In this document: one piece after another, positions 14,455 through 24,020 of the stretch
Numbering within the stretch: position 1 is the first letter of the stretch
Layout: every line of letters starts with the position of its first letter
DNA from: Desulfobacterales bacterium
GTDB taxonomy: Bacteria > Desulfobacterota > Desulfobacteria > Desulfobacterales > UBA5852
Reading direction: 5' to 3'
DNA: 27,906 bases
NCBI GenBank assembly: GCA_016735415.1
Contig: JAERRP010000839.1
Coordinates: forward strand, 1-27,906
Position numbers and translations under genes: made by a program
Notes under the pieces: model-generated
What the model saw: only the letters and a program-made list of their open reading frames with translations
Database searches by the model: none
Told to the model about the DNA's origin: nothing

Positions 14455-15470
14455 TCAGCCTGCAACTCCTCCTTGAGCAGACAACAGGCAATCCGGAAAG
14501 CCGGACGGCCATCCGGCCGATAGTCGATATTCCCGGGTTGGATCAGGCGGTGCATGACGCAGCCCTCGGGTATCTCCAGATGAAAGAGATCCTGTTCGTT
14601 GATTTTCGGTGTCGCCACCAGCCGGTCATCTTCTAAGGCCAGGCTGTGAAGCGGATAATCCTCACACAAGGGGCAGCGGTACACCCGGCCGTTGGGGAAA
14701 ACGAAATAATTTTCGGCCACCAGGCCGGCACAGGCAAAGGGTTCGTCCGGGGCCAGAAATACCCTGGGGTAAGTGACGGTGATGCCCAGTTCGGCAACGG
14801 CCGCGGCCACCTCCGGTATGACCGCCAGCCACCGGTTGCGGGACACCTGCCCGGTATCCTTCGCCGCAGATCGCGCCTGAGTACCCGCCGAACGCCCCCG
14901 CAGACCGATCACCTGAATAAAAAAACGTGCCACCCCCAGGTCCCTTAAAAGGGGGCCCATGCGATGCAGATGGTCGATATTGGCACTGCTCACCGTGTAG
15001 ATCAGACTGGTGGCGAAGCCCCGGGCGACGGCCTGGCGGATGCCCGCCAGGCATACGTCAAAGGAACCCTCTCCCCGCAGGGGGTCGTTGATTGCAGGCC
15101 CGGGCCCGTCGAGGCTGAAACTGAAGTAATTGACCATGGAAGGCCCGACCCGTTCGAGGATATCGTGAAAAAGGTAGCCGTTGGTATCCACCGTCACCGA
15201 GCCGAATTTCATCTCCCGGGCCAGCCGGATGACCCGGGCCAGGTCCTTGTGCAGGGTCGGCTCCCCGCCCAGCAGTACCAGGTTGGTTTCCGGGCTGCGG
15301 GCCTTGAAGGCCTCAAGCCAGCGGCGGATGGTTTCAAAGGACAGGGTGGTGCGGCCGTGCTGGTCCGGGTTGATGTAGCAATGACGGCATTTGAGGTTAC
15401 AGCGGGTCAGCAGATGGAAAAAGAGGTTGACGGCGTTGGGAGAAAACGCCACGGTTTGCTTGCGGGTCAT
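14451..15470 (-). CDS. Radical SAM protein with SPASM-like C-terminal cysteine set
   Basis: The 339-residue protein has the radical SAM cluster motif CNLKCRHC (C24, C28, C31), the SAM-binding GGEPT at 68-72, and further TIM-barrel features (VTVDTNGYL and FSFSLDGP). The C-terminal third carries cysteines C247, C266, C269, C304, C329 and C330 in segments such as CAGL, YRCPLCEDYPL and IACC. They resemble a SPASM/twitch region that would hold auxiliary Fe-S clusters. Such proteins modify peptides, cofactors or lipids. No precursor peptide gene is seen beside it, so the substrate is unknown. It starts 6 bp after the cyclic-nucleotide-binding gene and overlaps the HTH/Zn-ribbon gene. Confidence 0.9.
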   Translation of the reverse strand: MTRKQTVAFSPNAVNLFFHLLTRCNLKCRHCYINPDQHGRTTLSFETIRRWLEAFKARSPETNLVLLGGEPTLHKDLARVIRLAREMKFGSVTVDTNGYLFHDILERVGPSMVNYFSFSLDGPGPAINDPLRGEGSFDVCLAGIRQAVARGFATSLIYTVSSANIDHLHRMGPLLRDLGVARFFIQVIGLRGRSAGTQARSAAKDTGQVSRNRWLAVIPEVAAAVAELGITVTYPRVFLAPDEPFACAGLVAENYFVFPNGRVYRCPLCEDYPLHSLALEDDRLVATPKINEQDLFHLEIPEGCVMHRLIQPGNIDYRPDGRPAFRIACCLLKEELQAE

Positions 15471-15476
15471 ATCGGG

Positions 15477-15977
15477 TTATTCGAGCGCCTTGAGGCGTTT
15501 CTGGGCCTTGATCAATTCTTCGCTGGTCAGTCGCAGCCGGATGGAGAGAAACTCGGCGAAGATGCGATAGAGCAACAGGAGAAAATCCAGCTGTTCGTCC
15601 CGGCCCTCCAGGCTCTCCATCCGATCCGTGGCGGCCGTATTGACGGCCAGACAGACGGTATCCTCGAGGGCGACGACCGTGGCCGACCGGGCCCGGCTGT
15701 CGATGACGCGCATTTCCCCGAAGATTTCGCCCCGTTCCGTGAAGACACCGATCTCGATGCCTTTTTTTTCGATGCGGATGCGGCCTTCGATCAGAAAATA
15801 CAGCCAGGGGTCGTTGTCTCCCTCCTGGATGATTTTCTCGCCGGCTTCATATTCGCGGATCTTGCTGAGGTGCAGCAGGCGACTTAGGTTGCTGGTTTCG
15901 AAGTTGCGCAGGGCCGGAATGGACAACAGCTTCTGAATATTTTCAAGATTGTCTTTAAGATAGCGTGATTCCTGCAT
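15477..15977 (-). CDS. Stand-alone cyclic-nucleotide-binding (Crp-like sensor) domain protein
   Basis: The 166-residue protein is almost wholly one cyclic-nucleotide-binding domain (about residues 18-130), followed by an amphipathic helical tail (about 130-166) without a helix-turn-helix. The cassette FGEMRVIDSRARSATVVA keeps E88 and R97, the normal nucleotide contacts. The ATG at 15977 is preferred to a GTG six codons upstream because GGGAGG lies 4 bp ahead of it. With no output domain, it probably acts through protein contact. It sits between purF (46 bp upstream) and the radical SAM gene (6 bp downstream). The ligand, if any, could be cAMP, cGMP or another nucleotide. Confidence 0.9.
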   Translation of the reverse strand: MQESRYLKDNLENIQKLLSIPALRNFETSNLSRLLHLSKIREYEAGEKIIQEGDNDPWLYFLIEGRIRIEKKGIEIGVFTERGEIFGEMRVIDSRARSATVVALEDTVCLAVNTAATDRMESLEGRDEQLDFLLLLYRIFAEFLSIRLRLTSEELIKAQKRLKALE

Positions 15978-16023
15978 ATTACCTCCCGAACTCACCGGAA
16001 TGTCTGCAAAACCAACCGCCGAT

Positions 16024-17475
16024 CTATATCATCTCCATGCAGTTCTTGGATAGCGCGTCGTCGAAATCGACTGGATAGCAGCCGTCGAAGCAGGCCTTGC
16101 AAAAATGGTTTTCAGGCGCGGCCATGCCGGTGGATTCCAGCAGACCCGGCAGGCTCAGATAGGCCAGGGAATCCAATCCCAGGTGGTGTTCCAGTTTTTT
16201 CACGGACATGCCGGCGGCGATCAGCTCGCCCTTGGTGGAAAAGTCGATCCCGTAATGGCAGGGATGTCGATGGGGTGGCCCGCTGACACGCAGGTGGATA
16301 CGCTTGACCCCGAACTCGCGCAGGGATTTGACGCGGTTTTTGACCGTGGTTCCTCGAATGATGGAGTCTTCGATAATGATAATGTCTTTGCCGCGCAACA
16401 GTTTTTTGACCGGGTTGAGTTTCACGCGTACGCCGAAATCCCGCATGCTCTGGGTGGGCTGAATGAAGGTCCGCCCCACGTAATGGTTGCGGATCATGCC
16501 CATTTCGAAGGGAATGCCGGATTCCTCCGAAAAGCCCAGGGCCGCGTAAGTTCCCGAGTCCGGAAAGGGCATCACCAGATCGGCCGCCACCGGTGATTCC
16601 TGTGCCAGACGGCGGCCGTGGGCTTTGCGGGTCAGGTAAACATTCTTGCCGTAAAAGGTGCTGTCCGGGCGGGCGAAGTAAATGAATTCGAAAATGCAGA
16701 AAGAGCGCTTGGCCCCTTCGGGCTGCGTCTGAATGCTTTTAATGCCGTTATCACTGATGATGACGATCTCGCCCGGGTCGAGCTCCCGGACGAATTCGGC
16801 CTCCACCAGGTCGAGGGCGCAGGTTTCCGAAGCCAGGATATAGCTGCCGTTGAGCTTGCCCAGGCAAAGCGGCCGGAACCCGTTGGGGTCCTTGATACCG
16901 ATCACCTCGCCCTCGCTGGTCAGCAGAACAAAGGAGTAGGCTCCCTTCAAGCGTTTGACAGTTTTCATCAAGGCGTCTTCGAATCCGTGCTGCAGATTTT
17001 TAACGAAAAGGTGAAGGAAGACCTCGGTGTCCATGGTGGTCTGGAAAATGGACCCGGACTGCTCCAGCTCGTCCTTGAGGAGATGGGCGTTCACCAGATT
17101 GCCGTTATGGGCCACGGCATAGGAGCGCTTCTGGTGGCGCACGAAGAAGGGCTGGGCATTGGTGAGAATCGAACTCCCGGTGGTCGAGTAGCGCACGTGC
17201 CCGACCGCCGATGTTCCGCTGAGCTGCTTGAGATGATTCATGGAAAACACATCCGACACCAGCCCCATCCCTTTGTGGCCGACAATGGTCCTGTCCTGGC
17301 AAACGGTGATACCGGCGCTTTCCTGGCCGCGATGCTGGAGGGCATACAGGCCGAAATAAGCCAGCTTGGCGGCATCCGGATGGCCGTGAATGCCGAACAA
17401 CCCGCAGGCCTCACGCGGTTTATCATCAGGGTCGATCATACGGATCATCTCCATTTTTTGGCTGTCGGAAGTCAA
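16024..17475 (-). CDS. purF: Amidophosphoribosyltransferase (first step of purine synthesis)
   Basis: PurF moves the amide of glutamine onto PRPP to give phosphoribosylamine. The 483-residue protein has an Ntn glutaminase domain whose catalytic cysteine is C24 (EACGLFGI), exposed after removal of a propeptide. Other conserved parts are [20 protein letters not shown] and HNGNLVN. The PRPP motif is [14 protein letters not shown] at 364-377. Cysteines C260, C406, C459 and C462 sit at the positions that bind the 4Fe-4S cluster in the Bacillus subtilis type, so this is the oxygen-labile Fe-S form. The start is uncertain: TTG at 17475 overlaps the carB stop (TTGA) with GAGGGG 8-9 bp upstream, while in-frame ATGs follow at 17451 and 17445. 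All would simply change the propeptide. Confidence 0.97.
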   Translation of the reverse strand: MTSDSQKMEMIRMIDPDDKPREACGLFGIHGHPDAAKLAYFGLYALQHRGQESAGITVCQDRTIVGHKGMGLVSDVFSMNHLKQLSGTSAVGHVRYSTTGSSILTNAQPFFVRHQKRSYAVAHNGNLVNAHLLKDELEQSGSIFQTTMDTEVFLHLFVKNLQHGFEDALMKTVKRLKGAYSFVLLTSEGEVIGIKDPNGFRPLCLGKLNGSYILASETCALDLVEAEFVRELDPGEIVIISDNGIKSIQTQPEGAKRSFCIFEFIYFARPDSTFYGKNVYLTRKAHGRRLAQESPVAADLVMPFPDSGTYAALGFSEESGIPFEMGMIRNHYVGRTFIQPTQSMRDFGVRVKLNPVKKLLRGKDIIIIEDSIIRGTTVKNRVKSLREFGVKRIHLRVSGPPHRHPCHYGIDFSTKGELIAAGMSVKKLEHHLGLDSLAYLSLPGLLESTGMAAPENHFCKACFDGCYPVDFDDALSKNCMEMI

Positions 17476-20400
17476 CCCTTCCGCCCCCTCGATCCCTTAA
17501 TTGTTTCAGCCGCATGGGGCTGGCCGGTCGGCGTTTTGAGCTGCTGATGGTATTCCTGCAGTGACATCACTTCCAGGCGTTTGCCCTTGAGGGCGGCAAC
17601 CCCCTCGCACATGGCTTTGGCGCCGGCCACCGTGGTGGCGTAAGGCAAATTGAATTTCAAGGCCGCCCGTCGAATTTCATATCCGTCCCGCCTGGTTTCA
17701 TCGCCCGATCCGGTGTTGACCATCATCTGGATTTCGCGGTTTTTGATGGCGTCCACCACATGCGGCCGGCCGGTGGAAACCTTGTAGACGAAGCGGGTCG
17801 GTATCCCGCGGGTATTCAGGAAATCCGTCGTTCCGCGGGTGGATACAATGTCAAAACCCAGTTCGACGAATCGCTGCGCCAGGTCGGCAACGGCCGATTT
17901 ATCCCGATCCTGAACACTGATGAAAACGGTGCCCTTGAGCGGCAGCCGCTGTCGGGCCCCCAGTTGGGCCTTGGCAAAAGCCGACCCGAAATCCGTATCG
18001 ATGCCCATGACCTCGCCGGTGGATTTCATTTCCGGTCCCAGGAGGGTGTCCACCGACGGAAAGCGGTCGAAGGGCAGGACCGCTTCCTTGACCGACACAT
18101 GTTCCGGAATAATTTCCTCAGTCAATCCCAGATCATCCAGGCTGCGGCCCAGCATGACCCTGGTGGCCAGCTTGGCCAGCGGCACACCGGTGGCCTTGCT
18201 CACGAACGGGACCGTGCGCGAAGCCCGAGGGTTGACTTCCAGCACGAAAACCTGATTTTTCTTGATGGCGTATTGCACGTTCATCAGTCCCACCACGTTG
18301 AGTTCGGCGGCCATGGCACGGGTGGCCGACGCGATTTCGTTCAGGATCCTTGATGGAATGGAACGCGGCGGCAGAATGCAGGCCGAATCCCCGGAATGAA
18401 TACCGGCTTCTTCCACGTGTTCCATGATGCCGCCAATGATGGTGCGCTGCCCGTCGCACAGGGCATCCACATCGACTTCCACGGCATCTTCCAGAAATTT
18501 GTCGATCAGCACAGGGTGGCCCGGCGAGGCGCTGATGGCCAGGCGGGCGAAATTTTTCAACGCCCCCCGGTCGTAGACAATCTTCATGGCCCGTCCTCCC
18601 AGGACGTAGGAGGGTCGCACGATCACCGGGTAACCGATGGACTCGGCCACCAGAACCGCCTCGGCCACGTCCATGGCCGTACCGTTGTCGGGTTGCACCA
18701 GGCCGAGTTTTTTGAGCATGACCTGGAACTGCTCGCGGTCTTCGGCCCGGTCGATACTGTGGGGGTGGGTTCCGAGAATAGGGACGCCGGCCTCCAGAAG
18801 CCCGTTGGCCAGATTCAAGGGCGTCTGACCACCGAACTGCACGATCACCCCCATGGGCTTTTCAGTCTCCACGATGTGCAGCACGTCCTCCAGGGTCAGG
18901 GGCTCGAAATAGAGCTTGTCCGACGTATCGTAATCGGTACTGACGGTTTCGGGGTTGCTGTTGACCATGATGCTTTCCACCCCTTCCTCCCGCAGGGCGA
19001 AAGAGGCGTGGACACAGCAGTAGTCGAACTCGATGCCCTGCCCGATGCGATTGGGACCACCTCCTAAAATCATAACCTTCCGGCCCTCCGTCAAGCGGGC
19101 TTCGTTTTCCTCTTCATAGGTGGAATAGAAATAAGGGGTGGCGGCTTTGAATTCGGCGGCACAGGTGTCCACCAGTTTGTAGACCGGCCGCAGCCCGGCC
19201 GCCTGGCGGTGTTCGCGGATGGTGCGCTCATCGCTGCCGGTCAGGTGCGCCAGCTGGATATCGGAAAACCCGAAGGCCTTGGCCTTTTCCAGCCGACGCT
19301 CTTCGATGGGACCACCGGCCCGGGCAATTTCGCGTTCGAGATCGACAATCTGGCGGATCTGGTAAAGAAACCAGGGATCAATTCCGGTCAACTCGTAAAT
19401 GGTTTCAATCGAAAAGTCCTGCCGGAAGGCCTGGCGCAGGTAAAAAATCCGTTGGGAATTGGGGGTCACCAGGTGGTGTTCGATATCGGCCTTGTTCAGC
19501 GGAAGATCTTCGTCGCCCGATTCGTTCCAGGGATCACGGCCGTCAGCGCCCAGCCCGTGACGGCCGATCTCGAGGGAGCGCAGCCCTTTCTGGAGGGCCT
19601 CCTTGAAGGTGCGCCCGATGGCCATGGTTTCCCCCACGGATTTCATGGCCGTGGTAAGAAAGTCGGGGGTTTCCGGGAACTTTTCAAAAGTCCAGCGTGG
19701 TATCTTGACAACGCAGTAGTCCAGGGTGGGTTCGAAGGAGGCCAGGGTTTCGCCGGTGATATCGTTGGGGATTTCGTCCAGGGTGTAGCCCACCGCCAGT
19801 TTGGCCGCAATCTTGGCAATGGGAAAGCCGGTGGCCTTGGAGGCCAGTGCCGAGCTGCGCGAAACCCGCGGGTTCATTTCCACCACGATCATCTCGCCGG
19901 TGCGGGGATGAACGGCGAACTGGACGTTGGAGCCCCCGGTATCGACGCCGATTTCGCGCATGATGGCCAGTGAGGCGTTGCGCATGACCTGGTATTCCCG
20001 GTCGCTCAGGGTTTGGACGGGAGCCACCGTGATGCTGTCGCCGGTGTGGATCCCCATGGGATCCAGATTTTCGATCGAGCAGACAATGACCGCATTGTCG
20101 TGCTTGTCGCGCATAACCTCCAGCTCGTATTCCTTCCAGCCCAGGACGGATTCTTCCAGCATCACCTGGGTAATCAGGCTGGCGTCCAGACCCGCCTTGG
20201 CCAGACGCTCGAGATCGTCGGGGTTGTATGCCACCCCGCCGCCGGTGCCTCCCAGGGTGAAACTGGGCCGGATGATAATGGGGAAACCGATATCGGCAAC
20301 GCAGGCGCGGGCTTCCTCCATGGTGGTGGCGATGACGCTGCGGGGGATGCGCAGGTTGATGTCGGCCATGGCCTTGCGAAAAAGATCGCGGTCTTCGGCC

Positions 20401-20774
20401 TTCTGGATGGCCTCCAGGGTTGCGCCGATCATTTCCACCCCGAATCGATCCAGCACCCCTTTCTCGGCCAATTTGACGGCCGTGTTCAGCCCGGTCTGCC
20501 CGCCCAGGGTCGGCAGGAGGGCATCCGGCCGCTCCCGTTCGATGATGCGGGTGACGGCTTGATGCGTGACCGGCTCGATATAGGTCCGGTCGGCCATTTC
20601 GGGGTCGGTCATGATGGTGGCCGGATTGCTGTTGACCAGCACGACCTCGTAGCCCTCCTCCTTGAGGGCCTTGCAGGCCTGGGTCCCGGAGTAGTCAAAT
20701 TCACAGGCCTGGCTGATGATAATCGGACCGGCGCCGATGATGAGAATTTTCTGGATATCGGTTCTTCTGGGCAT
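17472..20774 (-). CDS. carB: Carbamoyl-phosphate synthase large subunit
   Basis: CarB makes carbamoyl phosphate from bicarbonate, ammonia and two ATP for pyrimidine and arginine synthesis. The 1100-residue protein shows the expected tandem order. The first ATP-grasp half starts [20 protein letters not shown], the oligomerisation region spans about residues 400-550, and the second ATP-grasp half starts [19 protein letters not shown]. The C-terminal MGS-like allosteric domain ([12 protein letters not shown], then [10 protein letters not shown]) begins near residue 945. It is slightly longer than usual because of a charged tail of about 20-25 residues after EYHQQL. AAGAG upstream of the ATG and a 16-bp gap from carA show co-expression. 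Its stop overlaps the purF start. Confidence 0.98.
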   Translation of the reverse strand: MPRRTDIQKILIIGAGPIIISQACEFDYSGTQACKALKEEGYEVVLVNSNPATIMTDPEMADRTYIEPVTHQAVTRIIERERPDALLPTLGGQTGLNTAVKLAEKGVLDRFGVEMIGATLEAIQKAEDRDLFRKAMADINLRIPRSVIATTMEEARACVADIGFPIIIRPSFTLGGTGGGVAYNPDDLERLAKAGLDASLITQVMLEESVLGWKEYELEVMRDKHDNAVIVCSIENLDPMGIHTGDSITVAPVQTLSDREYQVMRNASLAIMREIGVDTGGSNVQFAVHPRTGEMIVVEMNPRVSRSSALASKATGFPIAKIAAKLAVGYTLDEIPNDITGETLASFEPTLDYCVVKIPRWTFEKFPETPDFLTTAMKSVGETMAIGRTFKEALQKGLRSLEIGRHGLGADGRDPWNESGDEDLPLNKADIEHHLVTPNSQRIFYLRQAFRQDFSIETIYELTGIDPWFLYQIRQIVDLEREIARAGGPIEERRLEKAKAFGFSDIQLAHLTGSDERTIREHRQAAGLRPVYKLVDTCAAEFKAATPYFYSTYEEENEARLTEGRKVMILGGGPNRIGQGIEFDYCCVHASFALREEGVESIMVNSNPETVSTDYDTSDKLYFEPLTLEDVLHIVETEKPMGVIVQFGGQTPLNLANGLLEAGVPILGTHPHSIDRAEDREQFQVMLKKLGLVQPDNGTAMDVAEAVLVAESIGYPVIVRPSYVLGGRAMKIVYDRGALKNFARLAISASPGHPVLIDKFLEDAVEVDVDALCDGQRTIIGGIMEHVEEAGIHSGDSACILPPRSIPSRILNEIASATRAMAAELNVVGLMNVQYAIKKNQVFVLEVNPRASRTVPFVSKATGVPLAKLATRVMLGRSLDDLGLTEEIIPEHVSVKEAVLPFDRFPSVDTLLGPEMKSTGEVMGIDTDFGSAFAKAQLGARQRLPLKGTVFISVQDRDKSAVADLAQRFVELGFDIVSTRGTTDFLNTRGIPTRFVYKVSTGRPHVVDAIKNREIQMMVNTGSGDETRRDGYEIRRAALKFNLPYATTVAGAKAMCEGVAALKGKRLEVMSLQEYHQQLKTPTGQPHAAETIKGSRGRKG

Positions 20775-20790
20775 GGATTCGGATCTCTTG

Positions 20791-21945
20791 TTATGGAGCG
20801 TTTTCCTTTATCAGCCGGTCAAACTCCGCAAAGAGATAACGGGCGTCGTGGGGCCCGGGCGAGGCCTCGGGGTGGTACTGCACCGCGTAGAGCGGGTAAC
20901 GAAGGCTGCGAAAGCCCTCCAGGGTGTTGTCGTTGAGGTTGATATGGGTGATTTCGACATCCTTGTCCCGCAGGGAATCGGGGTCCACGGCAAAACCGTG
21001 ATTCTGGGAGGTAATCTCGATGCGCCCGCTGGGCAGATGCTTGACGGGCTGGTTGGCCCCCCGGTGACCGAATTTGAGCTTGTAGGTGCGCCCCCCCAGG
21101 GCCAGACCCATGAGCTGGTGCCCGAGACAGATGCCGAACATGGGCCGGTAGTCGATCAAGGCCCGGATGGTTTCGATCGCGTAACGCACCGGTTCGGGGT
21201 CCCCGGGCCCGTTCGACAGGAAAATCCCGCTGGGCGCCATGGCCCGGATCGTTTCCGCCGGGGTTGCGGCCGGCACCACCACGACCTCGAAGCCGGCCTG
21301 CGCCAGGCATCGCAGGATGTTGTATTTGATACCGAAATCCATGGCCACCACCGAAAGCCGGTGACCGCGCGTCTGCCAGACTTCCCGGTTGAGGGCCGGT
21401 GTTCCCCCGCCCCCCGGGTTCAGGGGGGTCGGCTGGTTGTCCGCCCAGCGGTAGGGGGTCTTGGTGGTGACCGCTTGAACCAGATCCTGCCCCGCCATGC
21501 CGGGAAGGGCGCGGGCTTTTTCCGTGCCGGCGGCCGCATCCAGATCGCGGGTGGTCAGAATCGCCCGCATGGCCCCGGCCTTGCGGATATGGCGGGTCAG
21601 GGCCCGGGTATCCAGGCCTTCCACACCGATGATATCCTGGGATTTGAGGTATTCGGCCAGCGAGGCCGTCGCCCGGTAGTTGCTGTAAAAAGGCTGATAT
21701 TCCTTGAGCAGAAAAGCGGCCACCTGAATCCGGCCGGATTCGATATCCTCACGGTTGATGCCGTAATTGCCGATCAGGGGATAGGTCATGGTCACCAGTT
21801 GTCCGCAGTAGGAGGGATCGGTCAGGACCTCCTGGTAGCCGGTCATACTGGTGTTGAACACCACTTCGCCCCGGGCTTCACCCGGTCCGGTAAATGAGCG
21901 GCATTTGAAAGTTCGTCCGTCTTCGAGTGCCAGTAGCGCGTTCAT
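20791..21945 (-). CDS. carA: Carbamoyl-phosphate synthase small subunit (glutaminase)
   Basis: CarA hydrolyses glutamine and channels ammonia to CarB. From the ATG at 21945 the protein has 384 residues, beginning [17 protein letters not shown] as in the family; an open frame extends 17 codons further upstream but is not family-like. The N-terminal domain includes [20 protein letters not shown]. The class I glutaminase domain has GICLGHQL with nucleophile C273, and the [11 protein letters not shown] motif supplies H358 and E360. AGGCGG lies about 9 bp upstream of the start. A 173-bp leader separates it from the flavoprotein gene; it contains a GC-rich inverted repeat (GGCGGC and GCCGCC, near 21990-22010) that might attenuate transcription. 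Confidence 0.97.
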   Translation of the reverse strand: MNALLALEDGRTFKCRSFTGPGEARGEVVFNTSMTGYQEVLTDPSYCGQLVTMTYPLIGNYGINREDIESGRIQVAAFLLKEYQPFYSNYRATASLAEYLKSQDIIGVEGLDTRALTRHIRKAGAMRAILTTRDLDAAAGTEKARALPGMAGQDLVQAVTTKTPYRWADNQPTPLNPGGGGTPALNREVWQTRGHRLSVVAMDFGIKYNILRCLAQAGFEVVVVPAATPAETIRAMAPSGIFLSNGPGDPEPVRYAIETIRALIDYRPMFGICLGHQLMGLALGGRTYKLKFGHRGANQPVKHLPSGRIEITSQNHGFAVDPDSLRDKDVEITHINLNDNTLEGFRSLRYPLYAVQYHPEASPGPHDARYLFAEFDRLIKENAP

Positions 21946-22118
21946 ATCGTTCAACCGCCTGAAAATCTCCGCAGAATGTATTGTGTCGGGCGGCATCCGT
22001 CCGCCGCCGAAATAGTTTTAAGTAGTGGAAACCTTCCGTTTTATCAATAGAAAACCGGCCGCGGGTCCCGTTAAGGGGATGCGGTCGGATCGTGCCATGA
22101 TTTGGAAAGCGGTCCGTT

Positions 22119-23663
22119 TCAAAGCAGGGGCGTATTCTCAATCAGATCCCAGATGCCGCAGGGGCAGGCCCCGGCACAGAATCCGCAACCGATGCAGCGC
22201 TCGGCGTCCACCACATATTCGTAGCTGCCATCGGGCGTCTCCTCCCGGCTGATGGCGCTGTAAGGGCAGACCGCCACGCAGATGCCGCAATCCCGGCAGG
22301 TCCCGCAGGACGAACACTGAGATCCGCAATGGTCGATATCGTCGTAGTCGAGGATACGGGGATCGAAATACTCCAGGGATATCCTGTTTTTATCGATCAT
22401 CTGGCGGGTGTCGCTCACCGGACGACGGCCCTCTATCATTTCCACGATGGCGGCGGCCGCTTTGCGGCCGGCGCCGATGGCATCGGTCAGCAGGCCCGGT
22501 CTGGCAATGTCGCCGATGGCGAAAACGCGGGCGTCCGTGGTCTGGTAATGTTCGTTGACGACCACAAAGCCCCGTTCCGTGGCGATATCCTCAGGAATAA
22601 AGCTCAGATCCGGAGCATCCCCGATGGAGATGAAAACCGTATCGGCCGGCAGCAGTTCGCCGTCGGTCAGGACAACGCCCTGCTCCGTGATCTCCCGGGT
22701 AAAGCAGGGCCAGCGGAATTTGGCCCCTGCTTTCTCGGCATCTTCCCGTTCCTTGCCGAACGAGAGCGGGGTCTGGATATCGATCAGGGTAATGTCCTCG
22801 GCGCCTAGGCGATGCGCCTCGGTGGCCACGTCACAGCCCACATTGCCGGCCCCGATGATAACGATCCGTTTGCCGACCCGGGCGCGGTCGGCCTTGGCAT
22901 CGGTCAGGAAATCCAGGGCGGTGATCAGGCGCTCCTTGCCGGGCACCGGCACCACCCGCGGTTTCTGGGCTCCGGTCGCCAGGACGACAAAATCGTAATC
23001 GGCGCGCAGCTGGGCAACATCTTCCGGGTTGACGTCCTGCTGCAGGTGGACATGCGGAATGATTTTCCGGACCCGATCGAGTTCGGCCATGACCACTTCT
23101 TCCGGAATCCGGCTGCTGGGGATGGCCGAGGCAATCTTGCCGCCCAGGATAGCCGAGGTGTCGTAAACGGTGGCTTCATGACCGCTGCGGCGCAATTGCC
23201 AGGCCACCGAGATGCCGGCCGGGCCGCCGCCGATGACGGCGATCTTGCGGCCGCTTAACGGCGGCATTTCCGCCGCCACGGCATTGATGCTGGCCTGCCC
23301 CAGTCCGCGGATATCCACCGGAGCCATGAACGCCGATTGCCGGGTACAACTGCTCATGCACAGGTTGGGCCACAGATAGCCGCATATCGTGGCGGGAAAG
23401 GGTGTGTAGCTCAAGGCCAGATCCACCGCTTCGTCCATCCGCCCCTGGCGTACCAGCCGCCAGCGTTCGTGCACCGGGATACCGGAGGGGCAGGAGGCCT
23501 CGCAGGGGGCCGCGTATTTGCGGTTTTCCCAGACCGGCACAAAACGCCGCAATTCACCCGTGGTGACCACCGCTATCTGGCTGCGGTCCTGATCGCTGAG
23601 ATCGCCGATGATGCCTCCCCGGCCCAGTTCATGATCCCAGACCTCCCGGTGAAAAGCCTGCAT
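22119..23663 (-). CDS. FAD/NAD(P)-linked Fe-S oxidoreductase (glutamate-synthase beta-like), possibly 5' truncated
   Basis: The 514-residue protein matches the GltD/NfnB-type flavoprotein core. An N-terminal Fe-S segment has cysteines C54, C58, C94, C102 and C106 (APCEASCP and LCMSSCTR). The FAD site is IAVIGGGPAG (141-150), the second Rossmann motif is VIIGAGNVGCD (268-278), and FAIGDIARPG lies at 381-390. The C-terminus adds two 4Fe-4S motifs: CGTCRDCGICVAVCP (453-467) and CIGCGFCAGACP (490-501). It would pass electrons between NAD(P)H and a partner, plausibly glutamate synthase. The ATG has no ribosome site, and the foreign AT-rich sequence begins about 15 bp upstream. The real gene may therefore extend further in the intact genome. 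An in-frame TAA lies at 23676-23678. Confidence 0.88.
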   Translation of the reverse strand: MQAFHREVWDHELGRGGIIGDLSDQDRSQIAVVTTGELRRFVPVWENRKYAAPCEASCPSGIPVHERWRLVRQGRMDEAVDLALSYTPFPATICGYLWPNLCMSSCTRQSAFMAPVDIRGLGQASINAVAAEMPPLSGRKIAVIGGGPAGISVAWQLRRSGHEATVYDTSAILGGKIASAIPSSRIPEEVVMAELDRVRKIIPHVHLQQDVNPEDVAQLRADYDFVVLATGAQKPRVVPVPGKERLITALDFLTDAKADRARVGKRIVIIGAGNVGCDVATEAHRLGAEDITLIDIQTPLSFGKEREDAEKAGAKFRWPCFTREITEQGVVLTDGELLPADTVFISIGDAPDLSFIPEDIATERGFVVVNEHYQTTDARVFAIGDIARPGLLTDAIGAGRKAAAAIVEMIEGRRPVSDTRQMIDKNRISLEYFDPRILDYDDIDHCGSQCSSCGTCRDCGICVAVCPYSAISREETPDGSYEYVVDAERCIGCGFCAGACPCGIWDLIENTPLL

Positions 23664-23678
23664 CGGGCGGGTCGATTA

Positions 23679-24020
23679 CTTCACTAATTTTTCAGAATGC
23701 AGGGTTCAGCACACAATAAAAAATTGGGCCCAACTGGATCTAAGGTTTTGTCAAAATTAGGGGTCAAAAAGATCTAAGAACAATGAAAAAAGGGGTCATT
23801 TAGATTGAATATCAATGAGAAAATTGATACAAAAGGCATAAAAACTGTTTAATAATATTACTTTTTCGTGAAAAATTAGATCAACTTTAGTATCTTTGAA
23901 ACTAAATGTGATAGAGACAAACTGATTTTTTTTGCAGAAAGAGGGGTCAATCAGATCAAGATGAGGTATAAAATTAAGACCCAATGAGATATAAAATCTC
24001 AAAAACAGGGGTCATAACCG
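23679..24020. repeat. AT-rich junction segment with scattered AGGGGTCA repeats
   Basis: The sequence becomes AT-rich here. The octamer AGGGGTCA occurs four times in the same direction, at 23759, 23791, 23942 and 24007. The first three copies are followed within 3-4 bases by AGAT (AAAAGATCTAAG, TTTAGATTGAAT, ATCAGATCAAGA). Weaker copies lie near 23730, 23878 and 23980. This looks like a decayed interspersed or tandem repeat. No gene is supported; the open frames are short and lack ribosome sites. Confidence 0.5.

Noticed and set aside
21946..21996. A 17-residue N-terminal extension of CarA
   Set aside because: CarA proteins begin close to NALLALEDG, and a ribosome-site candidate lies ahead of the inner ATG.
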